From: Durusdinium trenchii
Taxonomy: Eukaryota; Sar; Dinophyceae; Suessiales; Symbiodiniaceae
Direction of reading: 5' to 3'
Length of the DNA: 64,000 nt
NCBI GenBank assembly: GCA_963970005.1
Contig: CAXAMN010000002.1
Coordinates: 514,963 to 578,962, forward strand
Made by a program: the position numbers and the translations under genes. Below, piece by piece: positions 1-11,046 of this stretch; the first letter of the stretch is position 1; each line of letters begins with the position of its first letter. A model generated the notes under the pieces. The model did not search any database. It was given only the letters and a program-made list of their open reading frames with translations, and was not told where the DNA came from.

Positions 1-42
1 GCCAACAATTTGTGGGGGTTGAATCTAAACAAATGGGTCTTT

Positions 43-875
43 TCAGTCATACGTTTGATACCTAGCAGGATTCTTCAAAGAAACTGACACAGTGATGCCA
101 TTCTCAAACAAATCTGTCATGTCATTGGCAATGGCGTCCATGATGCCAATCACGCTAGCATCATGTTTTGCATACCAGTTAGATGGTATAACGCACGAAA
201 GCAGCCTGGTAGTAAAGCTGTGCCTGAGTAAAGGGTCAAGCAACAAGGGTTGGAACAAATCTTGGGAAAGCATGAACTGCATGCAAACCTTTGGACTCAG
301 AACATGACAAAAAGTTTTTCAGCCCTCCCAAGGGTCATGCGGGAGCTCAGATCATTTGGTCCAGAGAAGGGGATGATGAACTGGTACGACAAAACCAAGA
401 CTGGAATCTTCGACAATCCTCGGCCTTCGTCACCGTGCAAGGCCATCGGCACGGTGTACTTGCGCTGGGCGTCTGTGAAAAGTGAGAAGATCGGATGCTC
501 AGGCTGGGCAAGCTCAAAGTTGCCCCAAAACTCCCTAAACATACTTGTGAACTCTTCAGTGTCAGTGACCTGATGCCCTCCAAGAACAAATGATGGGTGC
601 ATGTTCAGTAGAGTTTTGATCCAGCTCGATGGGAGCAGGATGGGGAAATCCACATCGCAGTCTTTGGTGCGCTTCTTGCCAAACCCTATTTTCACCTTCT
701 TTCGAATAGGGATTCTAATTGTTGACACCTTCACCGGCAAAGCCTTGCCACCCCGCTGAGCAAAGCGGTGAAAGTCTCTTCCTGCATTGGAGCCACGTTT
801 TCCAGTCTTGGATGCTCTGAGTCGTGCTAATCGACTGAGTGAGGGGTCATGTACACCTACAGGGCGCACTCGCAC
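43..875 (-). CDS. Partial gene of a dinoflagellate multicopy family, function unknown
   Basis: The minus strand holds two exon-like open stretches. Positions 875-297 encode a basic N-terminal part followed by a conserved-looking block with PILLPSSWIK, ALHGDEGRG and SYQFIIPFSG. Positions 282-43 continue with HSFTTRLLSCVIPSNWY. The two parts are in different frames, so an intron near 290-340 is inferred. I associate the order SWIK - GDEGRG - SFTxRLL - IPSxWY with a multicopy dinoflagellate family of unknown function; this is recognition by pattern, not a search. The gene leaves the window at its 3' side and the true start was not resolved; a possible acceptor lies just upstream of 860. Confidence 0.55.
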
Positions 876-880
876 ACATA

Positions 881-1685
881 TGAATGGAATATCGAGGTTT
901 ATTAAATTTATACCAGCTGGCCCTTTTTCTATATAGTGAAAAACTGTGGGTGGAGTAAAAGTCTCAAGAAATGGCGCCTAGCTTCTTCATTCGCTTGGCA
1001 GCCACAGCTGCTAGGCGCACAGCCTTTTTGGCAGTAGTTGCCTAGGCAGAGCATGTTGGGATAGGCAACAGGTAAACCTAAAGCTTTGAGGCAGATACCC
1101 CCTGCTCCGCTTCTTGCATAATCGCATCTGCCAGATCTGATGAAGAACCACCTGGTGAAGAAGAGATTAGGTACATGCAGTATGTGTTCAAAAAATCAAG
1201 GCGATAGAAAACACTAAAAGTCTCCCAGTTATACCACTCGCTGCTGGCAGGCCTTCACTGTGATTGTCTTTCTCCGATCCAGAGAGGTCCAGGCCTGCAA
1301 CGATGGGTTTCTTAAGAAGGTGTGGCAGCCCACCACCAAATGGCAGTGGCTTGGACTAGGGCTGATCGCAAGTCGCACTATGAAGGTACAGCAGGTATAT
1401 ACCTTTGCTGCTATAAAAAGCATTGGACTTGCAGCAGGTTCAGCTTTATTTCTATTTGCTTGCGACGGAGTGTCTAAACAACACTCGGCGTCCTTCTATC
1501 TAGCAATTCATGTTTACCCCAGCCAAAGCCAAAGCACAATTAACAGTTTTCCAGATTGTCAACCTACCAACAGTTTCAAAAGTACTCTGGCCAGGACCTC
1601 CAGCAACATGGTAGACCTGTGCAAAAGCTATACCCAAATCCCATAGCCTTTCAGGCCTAGCGCACAGAAGACAAAAATTCAGATC
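881..1685. other. Spacer without a recognised gene
   Basis: About 800 bases between the truncated gene and the next stop codon. The open frames here are short, sit on both strands and lack a convincing splice context. No repeat was noticed. Confidence 0.4.
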
Positions 1686-4274
1686 CTACTTTTTCGACTT
1701 TTTTGAGGTGTCCTCACCTTTCGCCGCTTTGCGCTTAGGTTTGGAATCCTCCTCAGTCGGTTCATCACCACTCTTGGGCTTGGCTGTCTTTCCAGCCTTT
1801 GTCTTGCCAGGTTTCGCCTTCTTCTCCTTCTTCTCCTTGGCTGCAGAAGCCACAGAAGCCGCAGGCTTCTTGATGTTCCTCAGCTTAAATTTGGGATCAG
1901 GCGCGAAAGCTTTTTCAGCACATATGTATATCCACACACCCACACAGATGTTCTTTGTGTCTATTTTGCTAAAGGCACTTGGCTCGTGTGAGGTAGTTGT
2001 TCAATGCCACATCGTGTTTCGTGCATTTCGAGAACAAAGCCATGACATCCTGCTTCTTTTGCTCGAGGCTCCTCTCCGACAGGATGATGAGCAAATACAT
2101 ATGTGTGCAAAAAACAAGTTGCAAACATGCACAAGAGCATATGCAACACATCCACATGATTCCACACCCCGCACTTAGTGTCAGAAGTATCCATGGAGAA
2201 GTACTCCGCTTGCTTGGTACCAAGATCATTGTAGAGGCTGTTCAGGTTCTTGAGGATCTCCCCAATTTTGTCCACCAACCTGAAAAAGTTAACAATGACA
2301 GGCTGGGCGTTGAGTAAGAACTGCAAGCCTGCACATTCAAAACAATGGTCCAAGCTGTCCACAAGCGCAGCTAAGAAACTCAGCAGCCCGTGGAATCTTA
2401 AGACTGTCCAGCCTGTCCTGCATTTGCACACAACAAAGTCTAGCATCTATATATGGGCAAACCTGTTAATAATATATATAGATCAAATAACACCAGTCCT
2501 TCTGATCAGTGGCTGAGTCAATCTTACGTCCAAGAACTGCAATAAAATTTGGCAAGATTTAGAAAGGAAAGTCATTGCGCTGCAGCGTCGGAAATACCAA
2601 CCTTGGCACCAGGAGTTGGAGCGTTCAAAAAAAATGGAGATCTATACATAGCATAACACTTAGTTTGTGAAAGCAACTTGCTCTTCCCTGCTGAAGCAAG
2701 TGCAGCATTGGCTTGCTCTGCCTCTTCAACAGTTTGGTGGGTAGAGGCTGTGGGATCACGCAATTCCGAGTCAAGGAGAGCATTGTCCACGTCCTGCAAG
2801 ATTTGGGTATAGTTTGTTCAGCGCAAATAGACAATCAGTCCTCCAGGTGACCAGCTCCAGTGGTTTGGGTCATCTCTCCATTCTCATCCTGGTTCGCAAA
2901 ACTTTCCTCAAGAACCAGTTTTGCTTCCTGTTCACCGTGGACAACATTCAGCCGAATCAACTTGTTGTTCTCAGCCCAACTCCAGGACTTGTCAATCATC
3001 GACCTGACAGGCGATGATATTGTACACAAAGGAGCGAAGGGTTGTTCCACAGCAAATAACTAACTGTTTTGATATTGGATCTTCGCATATCTTCGTGCAA
3101 CTCAGTAAAAGACTGTGTATACTTCGTGACATCCTTCAAATACGATTTGGTCACCCATCGTCCACTCATCTCAACTTTTCTCAACGATTTCTGCCATTTT
3201 TGCAGCTGTAGCTCAATTGTCTTGAAATCACCATGTGTCTTGAGCAGCTCCTTGAGCTTTTGGCCTCAAATACTTATCTAGGCAAACAAGCCTGGCTAAG
3301 AACTTGCAAAAACATAATTAGCAATTGCAGGCAGGACACGTCCTACATCAGATCTGTAAAGCTGCAAGACCTCCTTTGAGGCAGTGATCGTCTTTTTGCA
3401 ATTCGGATCACAATAGCGCCGCATCCTTACCAGCATGAAACACAGAGTCTTTTCTGCCGTCTTTGGAGGGACTATATATATATATAAAGCCAATGGACCA
3501 TTACCCTAACAGTTTCTTGAACTTTATGCTGGCTAGATTCTTGTAATAGTATTTGTCAAACTTCGACTCACTGGACTTGGATGACTTGGCTTCAGATGAT
3601 GTTGGAACTGATCCAGGGGAGAAGCCCAAGGCAATGTCATCTGCATCCTCTCCACCCTTAGGTGCAACTCTTCCTTTCCCCTTACCACCACTGGGTCGGT
3701 GCTCGGGCAGTGTCTCCTGGAAAGCAGCTGACGCACTTGGCTCACCTGGCTTGTCGTCCTGAACGTATATTGCAGGCTGGGAGTGTGGAACTACATCCAG
3801 ATCGTGCAAGGTGTCTGCTTCCTCCCTCCAAGCACTCTCGAAGGATGGGGGATGCGGGTTGCCATTTGCAAGTGGAATATGACCCTCTACAGGAGCACTG
3901 AAATTTCCTGCTACAAAGGCCCCTGCGGTTGAAGCAATAGCAGGAGCACCTGCCCAACACAAACAGTGATCAATAGGCATCAGAACTGCTGAACAAATAC
4001 TGCAACCGCAACCTTGCGCACACAATCTTTCAGGACATGTTGAGTACCTAGATTTTGAACATGCCTGGAACATCCACTTGCTCGACTCGATCACCCCTCA
4101 ACCCAGCAATGCGAGCTTGCATTGATGCTATTTTGGCACGCGATTCCTTCACAGGTCGCTGAGAAGGAAAGGATCATGTTAACATGTACCGTGCAGTTCA
4201 CAAATCACATACACAGCATATGCTTCCTTAATCTTGTCCAAAGTTGAGACTTCACCAGCAGGAGGAAGAGACAT
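1686..4274 (-). CDS. Eleven-exon gene, Lys-rich C-terminal tail, function unknown
   Basis: Hand-built model. It starts at ATG 4274 (MSLPPAGEVSTLDKIKEAYA). Exons then run 4158-4095, 3949 to about 3505, 3471-3304, 3264-3065, 2987 to about 2842, 2793 to about 2660, 2417-2344, 2279-2175, 2071-1979 and 1878-1686. Phases close at 4095/3949 (1), 3304/3264 (1), 2344/2279 (2), 2175/2071 (2) and 1979/1878 (2). The joins near 3505/3471 and 2660/2417 are unresolved. The product has a Ser/Pro/Gly-rich linker, helical segments suggestive of coiled coil (KELLKTHGDFKTIELQLQKW; DKIGEILKNLNSLYNDLG) and a tail of KEKKEKKAKPGKTKAGK type ending KKSKK. The tail suggests nucleic-acid or histone-like binding, which is only inference. 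I do not recognise the family. Confidence 0.75.
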
Positions 4275-4645
4275 GGCGCAACCCTTCACAAGTGTACTGC
4301 ACGAAACTGTTCGTCCAGACATAGCTTGATCCATCACTATCAAATTTTCATATATGATCGGAAAGGTTCAGACATATGACTTTAAATATCATAAATGTGT
4401 ACCAAGTGGGACGTTTTTCATATTTGCGCCTTTTTGCAAATTTTGGCGGCGATTTGCGTCCTTTTGGCGGTTTTTTGCGCTCGAGAACTTTCTTGAATTT
4501 TTGTGTTTGCGAACACAAAGTCGTAGTTATTGAATTGAATTGCAGCTTTTCGAATTAGCTACTAAGCTTGCTGACTTTCCATGACAGACTCATTGAAATC
4601 CAGCCGATCAGTCTCAGAGACACATACCTAGGCTGCAGCGGAGTT

Positions 4646-6095
4646 TCAAGGACCAACGGGCCAGCTCTCACAACATGTTGGGTGCAGGTTAGGTGCCAGC
4701 TGAGTCAGTTCATCATTGAAACGCTTCATCGTTGTAGACCAAGAAGCTGGGATTTCTACTGAGTCACAATCATATAGGTACCTGAAAACCTGGTACAGCT
4801 GTGCATCCAGCCAAGGATCCCCCAACTCCATTCGGGAAAAGAGTTGCCTGTCTGTAAGTGTGGGGTCCACAGTTGCACGATGACGGAGGTGGTAAGGAAG
4901 GGAGTCCCTTCCCTCGTAGAGCTCGAGTAGCCGAAGAGCAAAACCTTCTGGATAGGCCCTGAGCTGACCCAAGAATCCCAAGACCCTATATACTAGCTGC
5001 ATGAGACGTCGATCTACACTAAGGTTCTGACGCTGTCTTTTGTAGATCTGGTGTCCCCACAAACTTGCGAACACCCTCCCTGTTTTGGTAGGTGCCTTGC
5101 TCAACACATACGATATCGATCTGTCGAAATTCAGGTAAGTCAGTGCCATATATTTGCATGTTTCTGAGACCTAGACGAACCGGCAGAAGAGATGTTTTCT
5201 CTTTGCGAACCTTTTTGGTGAGCTTTCCCATATTCAAGCCATCGATCCAGGAAGCATTACTGTATGCCAACGACGGCTTGCTGGTCCGGGACCCAAGCAG
5301 CATCATCCAGAATCTCACCACATACACCTGGGAGGATGCACGGAGCTACCCCAAAGATCTGAACAGGTTAAAGGTTGAGGGCACAGTGAAGCCTAGGCAC
5401 ATAACATGTCGTATTGCAGAAATGTTCCCATCTTCTGTGGCGGTAAAGGAGGCTGGCACCAGGTTGCTCTAGTAGGAAGTAGCAGTGCTTGGCGATTACC
5501 AACATCAGAACCAGAACAATCCTTGCAGAGACATGTACAAAAGATTCACCCATTTTTGAGTGGGTTTGATTTGTTTTGATATATAGGTCCAAGAATCCGA
5601 CTTACACAACAATTCCCATCATCTACAAACGGGAGATGAGTAGCTCCATTCGGGTTCATGTAATTTCTTTGGCTCGTGGATCTTGCTGGCAGGCCCCAAC
5701 TATTGCAATTGGGCCCCATAACATTCATGGGCTCCTCGAACTCACATAGCACGGTCCACAGGACCAACCTGGGCTTGTCGGATGGGGGCCGCAGTATCTT
5801 ATATTTAGTCACACAGCTGCAGCCAGCAAACAGGAACCCCGGGCTTGTCAAAAAGTTCATGGTTCTATCCCCCTTGCAGTACAGCTCATCAATCTTGGAA
5901 CAGACATAGCCCCTGGTAGTCCTTGGCAGGTCAAAAAATGTAGGCCTGGTATCTTGTATAGGTTTACTAAAAAACACTCAAGGAATGGTGAGGCTCCATG
6001 TTCTAGAAACTTGGGCTTGGCCTGCAAATAGATCCAATAGATGGAAACGCGGTTGGATCTCTGGAAGGTGTTTTGACCACAGCAGCATTAATATA
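4646..6095 (-). CDS. Methylase-like fold protein of a dinoflagellate multicopy family
   Basis: Six exons with closing phases: about 6095-5997, 5912-5598, 5521-5401, 5327-5171, 5095-5034 and 4963-4646 (stop). Introns are 70-84 bp, with donors GA, GA, GT, GT and GC. The first exon gives HLLDLFAGQAQVSRTW, which resembles the SAM-binding motif I loop. The second has MNFLTSPGF and then GPNCNSWGLPARSTSQRN, in the place of a GPPCSSW-type catalytic Pro-Cys loop of cytosine methylases. Later blocks are FLLEQPGASLLYRHRRW, RFWMMLLGSRTSKPS and GVRKFVGTPDLQKT then RAYPEGFALRL. I associate this order with a large dinoflagellate family. Whether it is a true methyltransferase is not established; here the loop reads PNC rather than PPC. 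The 5' end is not resolved. Confidence 0.75.
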
Positions 6096-6711
6096 ATGGC
6101 CACGAAGGTCTGGTCAGGGTCAGCGCACATGCAAACCCCAGTACTGATTGTTTAACAACAGTTGTTTGCCAAGAACCTGCCTTGGGTGCACCCACTTGAA
6201 TCAGATTGTACACGATTGATTCAACCATTGCTGGAACAAGGCCGATCCCCAAACAAAAATGGCTGAGGTAGGGGCAAGTTGTGCGCACATGCATGCAATG
6301 AAACATAGTTCGAACAACAGGCTCCTAAAGCAGAAAGTCGCCTCCAGAACTTTGTAGCCGTAGTGCCCATGCTTCAAGAAGAGCAGGCATTGACCTGTAC
6401 CACATGGCAGAGTATGGATCTTTTGAACGATCTGATTGAACCAGACTGGACTTCAAAAAGCTTGAAGGCTAGCCCTACTCATTTTTCTCCCCATTCGCTC
6501 ACGTGGTCATGTGCATAGCTAGCTGAAGCTACACACACACATGAAAGAACCCCTAGAATTTCACCAGCCATAGCTAGCTCCATGACTTTCAGAAGCTAGC
6601 AGCCAGTCCCAAATAGAGAGCCAAAGGCTCACATCAAAGCCACGATCCACCAAGGGCTCACATCGAAGCCACGATCCAAAGCACGATAATCATTGGGTCG
6701 CATCATAAGCC
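6096..6711. other. Spacer with a short direct duplication
   Basis: No gene was recognised. A 34-codon minus-strand ORF (6583-6479, begins MELAMAGEILGVLS) is open but too short to call. Two adjacent copies of a segment reading ATCAAAGCCACGATCCACCA or similar occur around 6630-6680. Confidence 0.35.
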
Positions 6712-9700
6712 TCAGAATCGATTGGAGTGCAATGCAAAACCAGCAGGTTTGAGCACATGCAACCTAGCTATAATCCAAGAAACTTTTTTTGCTTCTGCCA
6801 ATGCCTCTTGCATTGATTTCCCCTCCTTCAAAGCACGTCTTTTGGCAGTGTGGTAGGCAGAAGACTTCCTGCTGTACTTGGCCTTGCGCTCTGCGATCAT
6901 CTTTTCCTTGTCACCCTTTGCTGACTCCTCTTCTTGTTCCTCACTCTTGTCGTCTCTTTTTCTCTTCGACCCAGAGCTGGATCCTTTCTCAGACTTCTTT
7001 CTTGCAGTCTTCTCGCTTTCTTTGTCTGACTTCTTTGCAGTCTGTTTGTCGGCCTTCTTCTTGACTTCTTCATCTTCAGGCTCCACGACATGCTTGTCAA
7101 CTTTCTTCTTAAGATTCCTCGCTGATCCTTCTCCTGACTCCTTCTCAGTCCTCTTTGCCCTTTGTCTCTTTGGAACGGTTTCTGACTCCTCATTCTCCTC
7201 CTCAGCAGCCGAACGTTTTCCTGACTTCTCATCTTGCTTCTCATTGTTCTTCAATCTTTTCTCGGTCTTCTCTTTTGCAGTCTTCTCACTTTCCTTCCTT
7301 TTGGCATTTTTGCATGCCTCCTTTGCAGCCTGTTTGTCTTCCTTAATCTTTGACCGACGGCCTTTTGATCCCTCAGCTGCATCATCCTTCTTGTCAGCCT
7401 TCTTCTTTGCCACAGCCTTCTCACACTTCTCAGCAGTCTTGGCCTTCTTGTTCTTTGCATTCTCAGGCTCCTCTTCTTCCTTGTCAGCCTTCTTCGTTGA
7501 TCTCCTTCCTCCTGATTCCTTCTTTGATTCCTTTGCCTTGGGCTTCTTTGTTTCCTTCTTCTTCTCCTCTTCCTCCTCTGGTTCTTCCTCGTCCTCTTGG
7601 TCATCAAGACTTTCCTCTTCATCATCACATTCGCTGTCAGCCACTTCATAATATAGTGTCGCATCACTGCCTGCAGTCTTCGGACGCCTACCACGACCTC
7701 GGCCTTTGCCACGCCCACGGCCTTTTGCAGGCTTCTGCTCCCTCTTCTTGCGAGGGGCTTGGGCATCTGCTGAAACAATGGGCACCAAGGCCAAGCAACC
7801 AGGCCTTTTACCTTTTGTGTCTTCGGAGACACTGCTGTCTTCATCCTCATCTTCTTGGTCCTCCTCCTGCACTTCTGCTTCGGCCTCATGTTTTGTCTCC
7901 TGTCGCTCCTCTGGCTTCTCCTCTTTGACTTGCGCAGCTTTCTCTTCTTCAGCTTTCACTTCACTCTCTTCAGCTTCCTCTTCCGCTTTCTTTTCTACTT
8001 CCTCTTCAGCTTTCTTTTCTACTTCCTCTTCAGCTTTCTTTTCTACTTCCTCCTCAGCTTTCTTTTCTACTTCCTCTTCAGCTTTCTTTTCTACTTCCTC
8101 NNNNNNNNNNTCAGCTTTCTTTTCTACTTCCTCTTCAGCTTTCTTTTCTACTTCCTCTTCAGCTTTCTTTGCCGGTGTGTCTTCTCCCCTAGGCGAAGCT
8201 GAATGCAAAAGGTCTCCGGGATGTTTGGGAGCATCCTCAACAGGTACCACTGGCACCACAGACAGGTTTTGTACCTGCATAGGGACATGTTCGGGCTCAT
8301 GTGGCTGAGGCAGCACCTGCTTCAGTGGCACTGGCTCAGGAAGCAGAGCCAGAGTCTCAGAGGAGAGCGCGGGCTGGCACATCTCAGCAAAAGTCTTTGG
8401 CTTTTCCTGTGAAGGTGGCTCCTGCAGCGAATCATATTTATATGGACACCCCAGACCCCTGTAGAACCTCCAACGCAATCTTGAGGGAAAAAGGGTTTGC
8501 TAGCTAGCTAAATAAACTCCTGGGGTGGGATTTCCAGCTCTTCCATGGCCAGTGTCGCTTGGTAGGGCAAGGTGTCCAAGTGGTCCATGTTGCCCACGCC
8601 TGGGTACAAGACTTTTAGAGCACGTTATGTAGAAATGGGTGGCAGCAGAGATCAAGTATGGTTATGAGATGTTATGAGTGCACACTTAAGTAAATGTCCA
8701 ACCAAGTTGCTCAAAGAGGTGTTTTTGGAGCTTGAAGGCACCACTGCATCGACAGCACTCTGCTGTGCTTCCAGCTCCAAAAGCAACATTTGCTCTTCTA
8801 GCAAAGCCTCTTCCAGTTTAAACATTTCAAGATCTTTCATAAGCTCTTGTTCCGAAAGAGGCTGAAGAATCAGCGGGAACTCAAATGGTTCAGGGATGGC
8901 AGAGAGCTCACCCGAAGCACCAAAACGAAAGCTCCTACCACAGTGGGAGACGACTTGCCACTCCTGGAACTCTTTCAAGTTCTTCATGACAACTCTCAAA
9001 TCTTGAGGCCAGTTGTCTGAGTAAAGAACCTGCATTCTCTGAGAAGCCTCTTCCTTTGAAGTAGCACCGGCGCATGGCCGAGAACATAGACAGTCCATTG
9101 TTGGACAAAGTTCTGACGGACAATATAGTTGGCACTTCTTGCATTTGACAGTGCCATCAGGAAATTGTTCAAAGGTATGGTGCTCTACCTTCTCAGTGCT
9201 TCTCAATTCAGATGGCTGTCCTGGGGGCACCAAGGATAACGAAAAGTGGGGGCACCAGTTGCACAAGAGAACTTTCAGTTTTTTTGGTTCAACCTCATGA
9301 CATTGTTAACCACATCCAGTCCTTTAGGTGGAGGTGTGACCTTGGAAGCTTTTGAGATCTCAGACTCGGCTTTGCTGCCAAGGCCATCAGCAATTGGATT
9401 GGAAGCCATCGCACCACTCTCCACAGCGCCTGCCACTCGGTTTGAATCAGGGTGAAGTCCCATGCAACCATCCCAATGCATAAATATCAAAATTCAATTG
9501 GACATGTCCCCACCCTCTTCATCATCATCAACCTCCACTTCAGTGTCCTTGGGCCGGGTGAACTAAGCTAGCAGATCTAGCACTTTTTGAAAGGCAACAG
9601 ATTTGGTTTTGTTGTCACTCTAAGTGCCACTGAAAATCAGACACCTCTTCACTTTCCTCCTCCCCCTCTGCAGAGTCTTCAGCTGAAAGGTCATCTTGCG

Positions 9701-10290
9701 ACCGACCTCAGATTCAAAGGGCCAAGAGGGTTAGATTGGATCTACTAACATGATTTTTCTTCGAAAGTTCCAGGGTTGATGGACATAGACAAGCTACGAG
9801 GGTTTGCTGGTAGAGGAATGTCAGCCTCTTGGTAAATCCGGCGAATGGCTTCTTCGCGGGGATAGTGTCCACGTTTGGCCATACGGTTGAACACGGTGAC
9901 AAGGCGTCTCACCTTCCATGCTTCAAACTTGGCGACGTTGCCTTGGTGAAGTCATGAAACACATGGGTCCTGTATTTGTGACATCAGTCAAGGTCTAAAG
10001 ACATAAGCCACACAAAATGTATATCAAATGCATGAAAGGTGCGGGGAATGGCCTTTTTGCCTTTGGGTCTGGCATACCCAAAAAACAGCTCAACACGCTC
10101 CCAAATTTGGTGGATCGTTGTCCGAAGTCCACAGTGCTTCAAAACCGGGGTAATGACATCTTCATTCGGCACCAAGTCGTCCCGGCATATGCCATCCCTG
10201 GCTGTGACCACAAGCCTTCCATGAGCAGCCATTCCCATCAAGGTTTCGCTTTCAACCCACATCGCCACAACCGGGGAAATTGCCATGGCA
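6712..10290 (-). CDS. Large multi-exon protein: Cys cluster, acidic exons, Lys/Glu repeat domain
   Basis: Successive minus-strand exons appear to form one gene. About 10286-10020 carries WERVELFFGYARPKGKKAIP. About 9940-9725 carries KFEAWKVRRL and RGHYPREEAIRRIYQEADIP. Acidic exons lie near 9710-9620 (DDLSAEDSAEGEEESEE) and 9560-9510. Another lies at 9470-9290. About 9221-8690 has a Cys cluster (CKKCQLYCPSELCPTMDCLC) followed by a Leu/Glu-rich helix. The last, about 8445-6790, is a very long Lys/Glu/Ala-rich exon with AEEEVEKK octapeptide repeats, KRKRDDK-type nuclear-signal-like runs and a terminal block KSSAYHTAKRRALKEGKS. That terminal block I have associated with dinoflagellate multicopy proteins. 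Exon edges are approximate, and a split into two genes is possible. An assembly gap sits inside the repeat. The long exon is open through to 6712, but a donor at the end of EALAEAKK may end it earlier. Confidence 0.6.
7965..8172 (-). repeat. 24-bp coding tandem repeat (AEEEVEKK octapeptide)
   Basis: A 24-bp unit, plus-strand reading TCTTCAGCTTTCTTTTCTAC then TTCC, is repeated about eight times. On the minus strand it stays in frame as AEEEVEKK. Copies are almost identical, which suggests recent expansion or ongoing homogenisation. The array contains ten N, so its true copy number is unknown. Confidence 0.9.
8101..8110. other. Assembly gap (10 N)
   Basis: Ten undetermined bases inside the 24-bp coding repeat. 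Probably a placeholder of arbitrary length, so the reading frame across it is not secured. Confidence 0.95.
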
Positions 10291-10734
10291 AAGGAAAGGA
10301 GGTCCTATCACACCCCACTTTTGGCCAAATGCCTTCAGTCAAGGTCAGTAAAGTGAGGCCACACCCAGTCTATATTGACAACTCTTGAGGTTCAAAGCCC
10401 ACCTTAATGTAGGCCACCTGGATCACACCAGCTCCATTCACAACGTACCTCCACAGCCAAGGCGCCAATGGCCTTTGAGCTGGAGTATGTCATCACATGT
10501 GTGTATGATATGTATAGTGCACACCCTCGGGGCACTTCACCCCCACATCCCCACCGGGAGTGAAATAAAGCCAAATGGCTCAAGATGGAGCGGCCAACAA
10601 GTGAAAAGTGCTCGCTTTCACGAAAAACGCTCGAGACTAAAAAATGAAGCACACTTCCCAATAGATGTACCAACTTTGTGATTTGCATAGCGAATCCATG
10701 GGAGGGCAAGAATTTAAGTAGCGTTGGATGTTCC
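10291..10734. other. Spacer before the repeat-bracketed island
   Basis: No gene recognised. Open frames occur on both strands. A long minus-strand frame running to about 11030 is largely made of the dispersed repeat listed next. Confidence 0.35.
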
Positions 10735-11040
10735 TGGTTTAAAGGACGTGTCTGCGAGATAAGGACGTGAATGTCGTAAACATAGCCCAACGAGGGCTCA
10801 AAAGGGACCGGAACAAAGACCCCCCTAACGTGACCAAACATAGCTTTTTCATGCTTTTTCCAGGAACGGTAAGATTTTCTCACGAGCACAGCTTGCATAT
10901 GGTCGAACATAGCCCCAGAAGTCACTATCTCAAGCATGCTTCCTCGAGATAGGGACTTGAACGAGGGCTCAAAATGGACTGGAATAAATTCAAGATTGCC
11001 TAACATAGCGACAAAAGTCACTATGGTCATGGAACAGGTG
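10735..11040 (-). repeat. Dispersed repeat, left copy (inverted relative to 15240-15980)
   Basis: The stretch contains blocks such as GAGATAGGGACTTGAACG, CATAGCCCCAGAAGTCACTA and CAACGAGGGCTCAAAAGGGA. The reverse complements of these blocks recur many times at 15240-15980. About 100 bases around 10862-10965 match 15466-15560 at roughly 95% by eye, in opposite orientation. I associate this sequence with a common dispersed repeat of symbiodiniacean genomes. Confidence 0.8.
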
Positions 11041-11046
11041 CCGTTG

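Noticed and set aside
6878..8308. Plus-strand Ser/Phe-rich ORFs of 192-257 codons
   Set aside because: Antisense shadow of the Lys/Glu-rich gene.
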